Notes: generated by a model from the letters alone, not told the origin. A stretch of DNA of 64,000 nt from Saprospirales bacterium (GCA_016711605.1 JADJSS010000002.1:248001-312000), one strand, 5' to 3'; positions 7,443 through 17,082 are shown, counted from the first letter of the stretch. Program-made: numbers and translations.

Positions 7443-10088
7443 TCATCTTTTCCATGGAAATTTATTTATAATCTGATCTTTTACATTATCAATTACATTT
7501 CCTTTTTGTGTTGTATCTTTTTGACCAGTTAAAATTTCCTGAACTTTTGATTTTGCTTCATTGACTACTTGTTTTTTCAGCGTATCTGCTGTTGCTTTTG
7601 CTTGCGTAACAACCTGTTCTTTTATTTGTTGAACTTGTTGTTGCACTTGCTCTTTCACTACATCTTTCATCGAGCCAGCACCATTAGTGCCATCTGGTTT
7701 ACCAACAGTAATAGTTGGATTATTAAACGTTCCGCCAATTCTTAAATTAATTCGAACTATTTCTGGAACCATTCCGTTTAATTGTTTGATTGGATTTTTT
7801 GCTAATAATCCTTCGGCAAAAGTTGAAGCTTGTCCAAGCTCTTTCCAAGGAACATCTATCGCAACTGCATAATCCATGGTTTGGTCTAAACCTTGCGAGC
7901 CACCAACTGTCATTTTTAAATTATTGACTTTTGTTTCAAAAGGTGCTACCAAAATTCTTCCGTTTGCAATCGTTGTTTTGATATCCAGATTTTCAATGCG
8001 CAAGTTTTCTAATTGTTTCAATTTCGTTTGTTCCACAATTTTCTGCAATGCTGGAACACCTTTAATATTTGCCAATGGCATTTTAAATCCAGCAGTTCCA
8101 TTTACACTTTTCAAATCTGGAGATAAATCAGGATTGAGTAATGTTTGTATGTTCATGTTAGATGAAAATGCACCTGAAACGTATTTCATAATTGGTGCCG
8201 CTTGACGCATAGAACCAACCATTTTGTATACTTCTTGAATGTCAAAATTTTGAATATTATAGGTGATATTTGCTGTAGGAATATCTGTTTTAGTGTTGTA
8301 AAATCCACTTACAATTGCATTTCCACCAAGTAAATTTGCGCTTAAATTATTTAGGTTGAGTTGTTCATCTTTTAAGTTGATTTTTCCGTTCATATTTTTC
8401 AAACTTAAATTACTATACAACAATTCGCCAACGGTTGCAACACCGGTAAAATCTATATTCTTAGGAACACGCACCACTTCTTTTGCTTTTTGTGCATTTG
8501 ATTTTTTAGATGTTGTTGAATCTGGTAAAAACTCATTGGCGTCAATTTTATTAGATACTACATTTACATTTCCAGTAATGATTGCATCTTTAGATAACAC
8601 ATAACCTATAACGTTTTCTAATTTTCCTTTGATATCAAAATCACTGCTTCCGATGACAGCTTTGCATTGTGTTACATCTACAAATTGTGGTGTAAAATTC
8701 AACAACAAATTACTCACAGAAACTGGTTTTGGAACATCTTTAGATGCGTATTCAATACCAGTTGCTGCAATATTTCCTGCAGCTTGTATATTTTGATAAC
8801 GCTTAGCAACCACATCCGATTTTTTTGCTTTTACCGTTAAATCAACATTGGCAATTCCACTTAGTTTTTGCACATTTTCCATTGGATAAAATTTCTGTAT
8901 ATCAGCCAAGTTTAATTTTCCTTTTGCTGATAAATCTACATTTGGATCTGAAATTGGAGTTGATACATTTAAGCGCGCAACGATTGGTTCGTTCGCCATT
9001 TTTAAGCGTAAATCTGGAATATTAATTGTTGTATTATCTAGACTACCACCATTATTTTTTACATGTGCGTCAATAAAAATATCGCTAACTGCAGTTGGCA
9101 ATTTTGGATATTGAAACTTTCCATTATCAACCTTAATATTTAATGCAAAAGCAGGATACGATTCACCTTGCATAGTGCCTTTTGCCATTCCGTCCAACTG
9201 CAAATTTCCAGATGTTTTAATATCATCAAAATCCTTAGAATAGATAGCTGGTATTAGCGATAACAATGATTTGAAAGTTGTTTTATCGGCTTTAAAATTG
9301 ATATCCATTTCTGTTTTGTTAGCATCTGGAATTTGCACAAAACCATTGAACAATAAACCTAATTCATTCAACGATAGTTTATTATCTTTAAAACTATATT
9401 TTTTATTTTTTTGGTCGATATTTAAAATGCTTTCGAAATTAATTTTTGCATTTTTTAAGTATGTAACGAGTCCTTTTGAAGCCGATGCTTTTTCAATATC
9501 TGTAGAACTTTTATAGTCTAAAATATCTGAAGTAAAATCGCCTTTTCCTGTGTGGTTTAAGTTGGCAATCTTTAAAACAGTACCACCTTGTAAATCATCG
9601 TAATTAATATTTATATTATCTAACACCAATTTATTCAACGCCAATTTAAATGGTTTAGATGCTGATTTTGAAGAGTCTGTACTTGGTTTTATAATATTCC
9701 AATTTTGAAAGCCCTCTTTATTGACAATCGCATTCAACGTTAAGTCATTTAATTCAATCGCTTCCACTTTATATTGTTCGCCTTTTATTACACTCATAAT
9801 ATCTAATGAAACAGTTGCGTTGCCTAAGTTTAAAAGCGTGTCGCCATCAAATGCATTTTTTCCAACAATCGTTACATCGTCAATTCCTAAGGCAATATTT
9901 GGGAAGTTTTTAATGTTTTTTAGCAACGATAAATCAATACTTTTGAAATCTGTTTTGGCATCGATATACGTTTCGATTTGCTCTTTTGCTTTTGCAATAA
10001 TTTTATCTTTAAAAAAGAAAGGAATTGCGATTGCCGTTGCAATTAACACGACAAAGAAAATTAGAAAAACGCGTAAGAATTTTTTCAT
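7443..10088 (-). CDS. AsmA-family protein (envelope, AsmA-like C-terminal domain)
   Basis: An 881-residue protein with a short cytoplasmic start (MKKFLRVF), one membrane anchor (residues ~5-26) and a long beta-rich extracytoplasmic part made of repeated strands such as LDDVTIVGKNAFDGDTLLN and LNGMVPEIVRINLRIGGTFNN. This is typical of AsmA/TamB-like proteins that bridge inner and outer membrane and are linked to lipid transport and outer-membrane homeostasis. Residues ~815-855 are Gln/Lys-rich and probably coiled coil (VKEQVQQQVQQIKEQV). The length agrees with Bacteroidota AsmA members. It appears monocistronic, with heptamer repeats rather than a clear hairpin terminator after the stop. Confidence 0.85.
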   Translation of the reverse strand: MKKFLRVFLIFFVVLIATAIAIPFFFKDKIIAKAKEQIETYIDAKTDFKSIDLSLLKNIKNFPNIALGIDDVTIVGKNAFDGDTLLNLGNATVSLDIMSVIKGEQYKVEAIELNDLTLNAIVNKEGFQNWNIIKPSTDSSKSASKPFKLALNKLVLDNININYDDLQGGTVLKIANLNHTGKGDFTSDILDYKSSTDIEKASASKGLVTYLKNAKINFESILNIDQKNKKYSFKDNKLSLNELGLLFNGFVQIPDANKTEMDINFKADKTTFKSLLSLIPAIYSKDFDDIKTSGNLQLDGMAKGTMQGESYPAFALNIKVDNGKFQYPKLPTAVSDIFIDAHVKNNGGSLDNTTINIPDLRLKMANEPIVARLNVSTPISDPNVDLSAKGKLNLADIQKFYPMENVQKLSGIANVDLTVKAKKSDVVAKRYQNIQAAGNIAATGIEYASKDVPKPVSVSNLLLNFTPQFVDVTQCKAVIGSSDFDIKGKLENVIGYVLSKDAIITGNVNVVSNKIDANEFLPDSTTSKKSNAQKAKEVVRVPKNIDFTGVATVGELLYSNLSLKNMNGKINLKDEQLNLNNLSANLLGGNAIVSGFYNTKTDIPTANITYNIQNFDIQEVYKMVGSMRQAAPIMKYVSGAFSSNMNIQTLLNPDLSPDLKSVNGTAGFKMPLANIKGVPALQKIVEQTKLKQLENLRIENLDIKTTIANGRILVAPFETKVNNLKMTVGGSQGLDQTMDYAVAIDVPWKELGQASTFAEGLLAKNPIKQLNGMVPEIVRINLRIGGTFNNPTITVGKPDGTNGAGSMKDVVKEQVQQQVQQIKEQVVTQAKATADTLKKQVVNEAKSKVQEILTGQKDTTQKGNVIDNVKDQIINKFPWKR

Positions 10089-10189
10089 AAATATTATATT
10101 TCCACAAAAATAAACAATATAGGTTTATTAAAATTAAATTTTAGATTATTTATGATTTGTTTTTTCAGTAAAATAATCGATGAATAGAT

Positions 10190-10197
10190 TAAATTTG
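10190..10197 (+). promoter_or_regulatory. Bacteroidota -7 box for icmF
   Basis: TAAATTTG matches the TAnnTTTG consensus of Bacteroidota sigma-A promoters and lies 21 bp upstream of the icmF start. No well-placed TTTG -33 box is obvious. Confidence 0.45.
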
Positions 10198-10218
10198 TAA
10201 TACAATTAGAAAATAAAA

Positions 10219-13200
10219 ATGCAAGAAGTTACACCTTACCAACTTAAAAATAAAATACGTATTGTTACCGCAGCATCTTTGTTCGATGGACACGATGCTG
10301 CTATCAATATTATGCGTCGTATTATTCAGGCATCTGGTGCAGAAGTTATTCACTTAGGTCATAATCGTTCCGTGCAAGACATTGTAGAATGTGCCATTGA
10401 AGAAGATGCTAATGCGATTGCCTTCACTTCCTATCAAGGTGGTCACGTAGAATTCTTAAAATACATGTATGATTTGCTGCAAGAAAAAGGCTGCGGTCAT
10501 ATCAAAATCGTTGGTGGTGGTGGTGGCACCATCTTACCTTCTGAAATTGAAGAATTACATGCGTATGGCATTGATAGAATTTATTCACCAGATGATGGCC
10601 GCGCTTTAGGTTTACAAGGAATGATTAATGATTTGTTGCAAATCTGTGATTTTCCAAGTGGCAAAGATGTTGTTTTAGATACATCTAAATTAAAAGAAAA
10701 AAACGCACATCATATTGCTCAATTAATTTCAAGTGCAGAAAATTTTCCAAATGAATATGATGCATTTGAATCTCAAATCTCAAATCTCAAATCTCAAACA
10801 CCTATTCTCGGAATAACAGGAACAGGTGGTGCAGGAAAATCTTCGCTTACAGACGAATTGGTGCGTCGTTTTATATTAGATTTTCCAGATAAAACATTGG
10901 CTATTATTTCTGTTGATCCATCAAGAAGAAAAACAGGTGGTGCTTTGCTTGGTGATAGAATCAGAATGAATTCCATCAACAATGCTCGCATTTATATGCG
11001 TTCTATGGCAACGCGACAAACCAATGCTTCTATCTCCAAAAACATTACAGATGCGATTGCGATTCTAAAAGCTGCGCATTACGATTTAATCATAATTGAA
11101 ACTTCTGGTATTGGACAAAGTGGTACCGAAATAGTAGATATTGCAGATACTTTCTTGTATGTGATGACGCCAGAATTTGGTGCTGCATCGCAATTAGAAA
11201 AAATTGACATGCTTGATTTTGCGGATGTAGTTGCCATTAATAAATTTGATAAACGTGGTGCACAAGATGCCTTGCGTGATGTAAAAAAACAGTATCAACG
11301 AAATAAAAATTTATGGAATGTAGATCCAGACGAAATGCCAGTGTATGGTAGCATTGCCTCACAATTCAATGATCCAGGAACCAACGAATTATATAAAGCA
11401 GTGATTCAAAAAGTAATTGAGAAATCTCAGTTAGATTGGCAATCTACTTTGAATTTGCGTACTGGAAATTCTGAAAAGATTTATATTATTCCACCAGGTA
11501 GAGTTCGTTATTTATCTGATATTACAAAAACAAATCGCGATTATGATACTTGGGTAAATGAACAAGCAGAAGTTGCACAAAATCTTTATGCCTTGCAAAA
11601 AGTGAAGTCAATGGTCAATAGTCATTTGAAAGATGAAAAAGAACTAATGACTATTGACCAATTAACCAATGACCAACAACTCAAACTGCATCCAGAATGC
11701 AAGCAAATATTAGATAATTGGGAAAAAACCAAACAAGATTATAAAAACGAGTTTTATATTTTTAAAGTACGTGATAAAGAAATAAAAATTAAAACACACA
11801 CCGAATCGTTATCGCATCAGCAAATACCAAAAGTAAGTTTACCAAAGTATGAAGCGTATGGTGATATTTTAAAATGGAGTTTGCAAGAAAATGTACCAGG
11901 AGAATTTCCATATACAGCAGGAGTTTTTCCATTTAAAAGAGAAGGCGAAGATCCTGCACGAATGTTTGCAGGCGAAGGCGGTCCAGAGCGTACCAATAAA
12001 CGTTTTCATTATGTATCTACAGGTTTGCCAGCAAAACGGTTGTCAACTGCATTTGATAGCGTGACTTTATATGGTGAAGATCCAGCCATTCGTCCTGATA
12101 TATATGGAAAGATAGGTAATTCAGGTGTGTCTATTTGTACATTAGATGATGCGAAGAAATTGTATTCAGGATTTGATTTATGTTCACCGAATACATCAGT
12201 ATCCATGACGATAAACGGACCAGCGGCAACCATTTGCGCTTTCTTTATGAACGCGGCCATTGACCAAGAATGTGAAAAGTATATCCAACAAAATAATTTA
12301 GAAGAAGAAGTCAATAAAAAAATTGATGAAATCTATAAAAATAAAAACACGAAACGACCAACGTATAATGGTGATTTGCCAGATGGAAATAACGGCTTAG
12401 GATTAATGTTGTTAGGTGTTACTGGCGACCAAGTATTAGAAAAAGAAGTGTACGAAAAAATTAAAACATATGCTCTCTCTCAAGTACGCGGCACCGTACA
12501 AGCTGATATTTTAAAAGAAGATCAGGCACAAAACACGTGTATATTTTCTACAGAATTTTCGTTGAAATTAATGGGTGATGTACAGGAATATTTTGTACAA
12601 CATAAAGTGCGTAATTTCTATTCGGTTTCTATCAGTGGTTATCATATTGCAGAAGCCGGTGCCAATCCGATTTCGCAATTAGCATTTACTTTATCTAATG
12701 GTTTTTCGTTTGTCGAATACTATCTTTCTCGCGGAATGCATATCGATGATTTTGCGCCAAATTTATCTTTTTTCTTTTCCAATGGAGTCGATCCGGAATA
12801 TGCTGTGATTGGTCGTGTTGCCAGAAAAATATGGGCAAAAGCAATGAAGTTTTTATATAAAGGAAACGACAGAAGCCAGAAATTAAAATACCATATTCAA
12901 ACATCAGGCAGAAGTTTGCACGCGCAGGAAATTGATTTTAACGATATCAGAACCACCTTGCAAGCATTGTATGCTATTTATGATAATTGCAATTCCTTAC
13001 ACACCAATGCTTACGATGAAGCTATTACTACACCAACAGAAGAAAGTGTTCGTCGCGCGATGGCTATTCAGTTAATTATCAATAAAGAGTTAGGTTTGGC
13101 GAAAAATGAAAATCCATTACAAGGTTCTTTTATTATTGAAGAATTGACTGATTTGGTGGAAGAAGCTGTATATGCTGAGTTTGACAGAATTACAGAACGT

Positions 13201-13587
13201 GGTGGCGTTTTAGGTGCCATGGAAACCATGTATCAACGTGGAAAAATACAAGAAGAAAGTATGTATTATGAAATGAAAAAACATACTGGTGAACTGCCTT
13301 TAATTGGTGTCAATACATTCTTATCATCCAAAGGTTCGCCAACAATTTTACCAATGGAAGTGATACGCAGTACTACCGAAGAAAAAGACGTGCAAATTGC
13401 AAATTTAAGTGCACTTCAAGAAAGAAATAAAACAGAAGCACAACACTACTTACAACAATTACAAAAATCGGCACTTGAAAACAAGAACTTATTTGATGTA
13501 TTGATTGAAACCGTTAAATATTGTAGTTTAGGACAAATCACTAATGCATTATTTGATGTTGGCGGTCAGTATAGAAGAAATATGTAA
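10219..13587 (+). CDS. icmF: Fused isobutyryl-CoA mutase / G-protein chaperone (IcmF)
   Basis: A 1122-residue fusion. Residues ~10-150 are the B12-binding domain with SLFDGHDAAINIMRRI (the cobalamin His) and the VGGGGG loop. Residues ~195-420 are a MeaB-like GTPase with P-loop GITGTGGAGKSS. Residues ~540-1122 are the mutase barrel (for example AGVFPFKREGEDPARMFAGE). Together this is IcmF, which interconverts isobutyryl-CoA and n-butyryl-CoA (or related acyl-CoAs) with adenosylcobalamin, its GTPase protecting the cofactor. Two linkers contain heptanucleotide arrays: residues ~184-193, between the B12 and GTPase domains, and ~463-488, between the GTPase and mutase domains. These make short low-complexity stretches such as SQISNLKSQ. 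Confidence 0.92.
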   Translation: MQEVTPYQLKNKIRIVTAASLFDGHDAAINIMRRIIQASGAEVIHLGHNRSVQDIVECAIEEDANAIAFTSYQGGHVEFLKYMYDLLQEKGCGHIKIVGGGGGTILPSEIEELHAYGIDRIYSPDDGRALGLQGMINDLLQICDFPSGKDVVLDTSKLKEKNAHHIAQLISSAENFPNEYDAFESQISNLKSQTPILGITGTGGAGKSSLTDELVRRFILDFPDKTLAIISVDPSRRKTGGALLGDRIRMNSINNARIYMRSMATRQTNASISKNITDAIAILKAAHYDLIIIETSGIGQSGTEIVDIADTFLYVMTPEFGAASQLEKIDMLDFADVVAINKFDKRGAQDALRDVKKQYQRNKNLWNVDPDEMPVYGSIASQFNDPGTNELYKAVIQKVIEKSQLDWQSTLNLRTGNSEKIYIIPPGRVRYLSDITKTNRDYDTWVNEQAEVAQNLYALQKVKSMVNSHLKDEKELMTIDQLTNDQQLKLHPECKQILDNWEKTKQDYKNEFYIFKVRDKEIKIKTHTESLSHQQIPKVSLPKYEAYGDILKWSLQENVPGEFPYTAGVFPFKREGEDPARMFAGEGGPERTNKRFHYVSTGLPAKRLSTAFDSVTLYGEDPAIRPDIYGKIGNSGVSICTLDDAKKLYSGFDLCSPNTSVSMTINGPAATICAFFMNAAIDQECEKYIQQNNLEEEVNKKIDEIYKNKNTKRPTYNGDLPDGNNGLGLMLLGVTGDQVLEKEVYEKIKTYALSQVRGTVQADILKEDQAQNTCIFSTEFSLKLMGDVQEYFVQHKVRNFYSVSISGYHIAEAGANPISQLAFTLSNGFSFVEYYLSRGMHIDDFAPNLSFFFSNGVDPEYAVIGRVARKIWAKAMKFLYKGNDRSQKLKYHIQTSGRSLHAQEIDFNDIRTTLQALYAIYDNCNSLHTNAYDEAITTPTEESVRRAMAIQLIINKELGLAKNENPLQGSFIIEELTDLVEEAVYAEFDRITERGGVLGAMETMYQRGKIQEESMYYEMKKHTGELPLIGVNTFLSSKGSPTILPMEVIRSTTEEKDVQIANLSALQERNKTEAQHYLQQLQKSALENKNLFDVLIETVKYCSLGQITNALFDVGGQYRRNM
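10770..10797 (+). repeat. Heptanucleotide array ATCTCAA x4 inside icmF
   Basis: Four identical ATCTCAA units in tandem, coding for SQISNLKSQ in the linker between the B12-binding and GTPase domains. Because 7 is not a multiple of 3, units are read in all three frames, and only steps of three units (21 nt) keep the frame. Confidence 0.85.
11607..11680 (+). repeat. Heptanucleotide arrays forming an inverted repeat inside icmF
   Basis: GTCAATG, GTCAATA, GTCATTT at 11607-11627, then AATGACT, ATTGACC, AATTAAC and, after a one-base slip, AATGACC up to about 11675. The two halves are complementary (TGGTCAATAGTCATT against AATGACTATTGACCA), giving a 15-bp stem with an ~18-nt loop in the coding strand, in the linker between GTPase and mutase domains. 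Confidence 0.75.
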
Positions 13588-13630
13588 TTTTTAAAAGATT
13601 GATTATCTTAGCTGTAATAAATCTAATGGT

Positions 13631-14731
13631 ATGAAAAAAATCATCTTTTTGTTTCTTGCACTTTGTATTCTATTTGGTTGCACTAGAGAAGTACAATCCA
13701 GCTTGAAGCATCCATTCACAGAATTTGAAAGCGATGCGAAATCATTTCATTGGTTTGATATTCCTGGAATGATTTGCAGAGATGGTTCGCAAACTGGCAT
13801 TGGGTATCGTGTAGGAAGTCCAAAGAAATTAGCAATTTATGTCAACGGTGGTGGCGCTTGTTTTAATAGTGAAACATGTGGTCCCAATCCAAAATCTTTT
13901 GACCAAAACGATTGGTCAGCTTTATCTGCCGAGTATGCTAATCGCGGAATATTTGATGCAGATAATGATAAAAATCCTTTGAAAGATTTCTCGTTTGTCT
14001 TTGTTCCTTATTGTACAGGCGATGTACACAGCGGCACCAAACCCAATGGAAGAGCGCTTGGTTTAGCTGATACACAACGCTATGTAGGTTCGTATAACTT
14101 TATAAAATCGATGGATTTTATTCAACCTTATTTTGATTATAATAAAGTAGAAGAAGTGGTGTTGTTTGGCTTAAGTGCAGGTGGATATGGCGTTTATGTC
14201 AATTTTTTAGAAGTAACCCAACGCTATCCAAATGCAAAAATTACAGTAACTAATGATTCTGGTCCATTATTTAGCGATGCGCAGGCGTTTCCGATTTGTT
14301 TACAATTAGGTTTTACCTTTATTTTCGGATTGCCTTTGCCTTCTGATTTGTTAGGTTGTTGCGGAAAACCAGAATTAGGATTAGCGAATGTGTATGAATA
14401 TTCGAGCAAAAAATTTCCCAATGCAAACTTTGGTTTTGTTTCTTCTTATGAAGATGCGACATCACGCTTTTTTTTAAGTTTTGGTTATAATAATTGTACT
14501 GGCGCGCCAGGAAATCAGTTGCCTGCTGCTGTTTTTAGAACTGGTATCAAAAATCTTCGAGATGATATTTTGAAAACGAAAAGTACGTGGTCAACTTATT
14601 ATATCAATGGTGATACACATACCATGCTTGCATCAAATGAACTCTTTTACGAAAGAAATCGCTCAGGAATGTATTTGTATGAATGGGTTGGAAAACTCAT
14701 AAAAGGCGAACGCATGCACGTTACAGAATAA
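13631..14731 (+). CDS. Pectin acetylesterase-family lipoprotein (serine hydrolase)
   Basis: A 366-residue protein with a lipoprotein signal peptide (MKKIIFLFLALCILFGC, lipid-carrying Cys17) and a pectinacetylesterase/Notum-like alpha/beta-hydrolase domain. Visible motifs are IYVNGGGACFNSETC (oxyanion region) and the nucleophile elbow FGLSAGGYGVYVNF, with a late THTM that probably holds the catalytic His. The family cleaves acetyl or acyl esters from polysaccharides or proteins; the substrate here is unknown. As a lipoprotein it would sit at the outer membrane. It follows icmF by 43 bp but is probably independent functionally. Confidence 0.8.
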   Translation: MKKIIFLFLALCILFGCTREVQSSLKHPFTEFESDAKSFHWFDIPGMICRDGSQTGIGYRVGSPKKLAIYVNGGGACFNSETCGPNPKSFDQNDWSALSAEYANRGIFDADNDKNPLKDFSFVFVPYCTGDVHSGTKPNGRALGLADTQRYVGSYNFIKSMDFIQPYFDYNKVEEVVLFGLSAGGYGVYVNFLEVTQRYPNAKITVTNDSGPLFSDAQAFPICLQLGFTFIFGLPLPSDLLGCCGKPELGLANVYEYSSKKFPNANFGFVSSYEDATSRFFLSFGYNNCTGAPGNQLPAAVFRTGIKNLRDDILKTKSTWSTYYINGDTHTMLASNELFYERNRSGMYLYEWVGKLIKGERMHVTE

Positions 14732-14764
14732 TTTATTCTTTTTCTGTTTTATTGTTATTGTTAA

Positions 14765-14772
14765 TATCTTTG
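14765..14772 (+). promoter_or_regulatory. Bacteroidota -7 box placing the start site next to the trhP-like start codon
   Basis: TATCTTTG (TAnnTTTG) ends 7 nt before the ATG at 14780. Transcription in Bacteroidota starts about 4-7 nt after this box, so the mRNA would have almost no leader. Confidence 0.5.
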
Positions 14773-14779
14773 CAACGCA

Positions 14780-16024
14780 ATGAGCAAGCAGTATAAAATA
14801 GAATTAATGGCGCCTGCAGGCAGCTATGAAGCACTGATGGCAGCCATTCACGCAGGTTGTGATTCCGTGTATTTTGGTGTTGAACAATTCAACATGCGCG
14901 CGCGTGCCACCATGAATTTTACCTTGGAAGATCTTGAAAAAGTTGGTAATATCTGCAAAGAAAATAACGTACGAAGTTATCTTACATTAAATACTATTGT
15001 CTATGATCATGATTTGTCTGCCATTAAAACGGTTTTGGATAAAGCAAAAGCAAGCGGCATTACTGCCGTAATTGCCAGTGATCAAGCAGTGATTGCTTAC
15101 GCTAGATCGATTCAACTGGAAGTGCACATTTCCACGCAAGTCAACATCACGAATATTGAAACCGTAAAGTTTTACGCACTGTTTGCAGACACCATGGTGT
15201 TATCAAGAGAATTGAGTTTAATACAGGTAAAAAAAATCTGCGACCAGATAGAGAAAGAAAATATCTGCGGTCCATCCGGAAAATTAATAGAAATTGAGAT
15301 TTTTGTTCATGGTGCATTGTGTATGGCGGTTTCCGGAAAATGTTACCTGAGTTTACACACAGCAAATGCTTCGGCCAACCGAGGTGCATGCGTGCAAAAT
15401 TGCAGAAGAAGCTATACCGTAATTGACAACGAAGACGGCCATGAATTAGAAATCGACAATGAATACATCATGTCCGCACAGGATTTATGTACGATTGATT
15501 TTTTAGATCAGGTGATTGAAAGTGGTGTGAAAGTAATGAAAATTGAAGGAAGAGGAAAAGGTGCTGATTATGTAAAAACGACAGTGGAATGTTATCGCGA
15601 AGCCATAGATGCATATTACAATAATTCTTACACGAAAGAAAAAGTAGCCGACTGGATGGAACGATTACAACGCGTATACAATCGTGGTTTCTGGAGTGGT
15701 TATTATTTAGGACAAGAGTTAGGAGAATGGAATGATGCAGCTGGCTCCAAAGCAACCACTAAAAAAATCTACCTTGGAAAAGGAAGTAATTATTTTGATA
15801 AGATTCAAGTGGCAGAATTTAAACTGGAATCTTTTGAATTAAATGTTGGTGACAGTGTATTAATTACCGGACCTACAACAGGTGCTATTGAAACAACTAT
15901 TACAGAACTTCACACTTCAGTTGGTGCCGTTCAGACTGCTAAAAAAGGCGATAGTTGTGCATTCAAGCTGGAAACACCGATTCGTACCAGCGATAAATTA
16001 TACAAAATCGTCAGCAACAATTAA
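14780..16024 (+). CDS. Peptidase U32-family protein, probable tRNA hydroxylation protein (TrhP/YegQ-like)
   Basis: A 414-residue U32-family protein: N-terminal MAPAGSYEALMAAIHAGCDSVYFG, middle HISTQVNITN, and the Cys-rich signature HGALCMAVSGKCYLS followed by NRGACVQNCRRSY (four Cys, residues ~175-215). The family's name is misleading: members such as RlhA and TrhP act in RNA hydroxylation and depend on iron-sulfur biology. The single-domain length fits TrhP (YegQ), which makes 5-hydroxyuridine in tRNA from prephenate. A ferredoxin gene follows 6 bp later and is probably co-transcribed, consistent with an electron-requiring reaction (inference). Confidence 0.8.
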   Translation: MSKQYKIELMAPAGSYEALMAAIHAGCDSVYFGVEQFNMRARATMNFTLEDLEKVGNICKENNVRSYLTLNTIVYDHDLSAIKTVLDKAKASGITAVIASDQAVIAYARSIQLEVHISTQVNITNIETVKFYALFADTMVLSRELSLIQVKKICDQIEKENICGPSGKLIEIEIFVHGALCMAVSGKCYLSLHTANASANRGACVQNCRRSYTVIDNEDGHELEIDNEYIMSAQDLCTIDFLDQVIESGVKVMKIEGRGKGADYVKTTVECYREAIDAYYNNSYTKEKVADWMERLQRVYNRGFWSGYYLGQELGEWNDAAGSKATTKKIYLGKGSNYFDKIQVAEFKLESFELNVGDSVLITGPTTGAIETTITELHTSVGAVQTAKKGDSCAFKLETPIRTSDKLYKIVSNN

Positions 16025-16030
16025 CACATC

Positions 16031-16255
16031 ATGATTACCATCATACAGCAAAGAGCAAAATGTATTGGCTGCAATTATTGTGTGGAGCTGGCTCCTCAGC
16101 GCTGGCGCATGAGCCGAAAAGATGGTAAAAGTGTATTATTGGAAGCAACAGACAAAAAAGGATTCTGGAACGTTAAAGTGCGCGAAGATGAATTGGAAAG
16201 CAATCTCAAAGCGGCCAAAGCTTGTCCTGTTAATATTATACAAGTGATTGAATAA
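16031..16255 (+). CDS. Small 4Fe-4S ferredoxin
   Basis: A 74-residue protein with one [4Fe-4S] motif: CIGCNYC near residue 12 and the matching distal Cys in AKACPVNII near residue 67. This is a monocluster ferredoxin fold without other domains. It starts 6 bp after the U32/TrhP-like gene, so it is likely its electron donor or at least co-expressed with it. The short Trp/Arg-rich stretch APQRWRMSRKDGKSV between the Cys groups is common in Bacteroidota ferredoxins of this size. Confidence 0.85.
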   Translation: MITIIQQRAKCIGCNYCVELAPQRWRMSRKDGKSVLLEATDKKGFWNVKVREDELESNLKAAKACPVNIIQVIE

Positions 16256-16338
16256 ACGCAATCTGGAATATTAATTTTCCTCTTTAAACCTTTAACAAAA
16301 AATAATCCGTTTAAATACATTAATTCTATTACCAATTC

Positions 16339-16346
16339 TATTTTTG
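16339..16346 (+). promoter_or_regulatory. -7 box suggesting a leaderless GTG-start transcript
   Basis: TATTTTTG (TAnnTTTG) ends 4 nt before the GTG at 16351, so transcription would begin at or beside the start codon. This supports the GTG as the true start. Confidence 0.5.
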
Positions 16347-16350
16347 CAGC

Positions 16351-17082
16351 GTGACCGATATAATTTATCCTTCTGATAATTTTCCTGTGCCAATTAGAAT
16401 CGTAGTTGAGCGACGTAATTATTCGCGTGTGGCACTAGGTAAAAAAGAAATTGTCATTCGTTTGCCAAAACATATTACTGCTACAGAAAAACAAAAAACC
16501 ATTCAAAAATTTTTGGTTTGGGCAAAAGAGCAAATTCAGGAAAAACAATGTTACGCACATATTCAAACATCGATTCAATATTATCAGAACCGAACAATCA
16601 CTATTTATGAAAAGCAATTTACGATTGAATTAAATTTTGGGCTGGAAGGAAAGAATAAGCTGAGCTATCGCGGCGACAATATTTTGCATATTTATTTATT
16701 GGAACAACAAAACGATGAGCAAAAGATTGCCGAAGTGCAGCGATTTTTATTGCGTTTTACCGAAAAATATTTCTTGCCATTATTGCAAAAACGAACCATA
16801 TACTGGAACGATCATTATTTTAAAGAAAAGATAGAAAAAATTTCAGTTAAACACACCATCTCACGTTGGGGCAGCTGCTCAACTTCGCGGAAAATTGCGT
16901 TTGCAACTAAGTTGTTACTAATGCCAAACGATATTATAGACTATGTGATTGTGCACGAACTAGCGCACCTTAAAGAAATGAACCACTCAGCGAAATTCTG
17001 GAAACAAGTGGAAGCTGCAATGCCAGATTATCAACAAAAACGCAAATGGCTGAAAGACCACGGCAATAAAATTGACTTTTAA
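16351..17082 (+). CDS. YgjP/DUF45-family metal-dependent hydrolase (SprT/WSS1-like zinc protease)
   Basis: A 243-residue protein whose C-terminal third carries the zinc-protease motif VHELAHLKEMNHSAKFW (HExxH plus a downstream His) and the family signature RWGSCSTSRKIAF, as in YgjP/M48-like DUF45 proteins. The N-terminal part (VPIRIVVERRNYSRVALGKKEIVIRLP) is the usual strand-rich lead domain. It is probably a cytoplasmic metallopeptidase; the substrate is unknown. The start is a GTG supported by the promoter box immediately upstream. A helix-rich tail YQQKRKWLKDHG ends the protein. Confidence 0.85.
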   Translation: MTDIIYPSDNFPVPIRIVVERRNYSRVALGKKEIVIRLPKHITATEKQKTIQKFLVWAKEQIQEKQCYAHIQTSIQYYQNRTITIYEKQFTIELNFGLEGKNKLSYRGDNILHIYLLEQQNDEQKIAEVQRFLLRFTEKYFLPLLQKRTIYWNDHYFKEKIEKISVKHTISRWGSCSTSRKIAFATKLLLMPNDIIDYVIVHELAHLKEMNHSAKFWKQVEAAMPDYQQKRKWLKDHGNKIDF

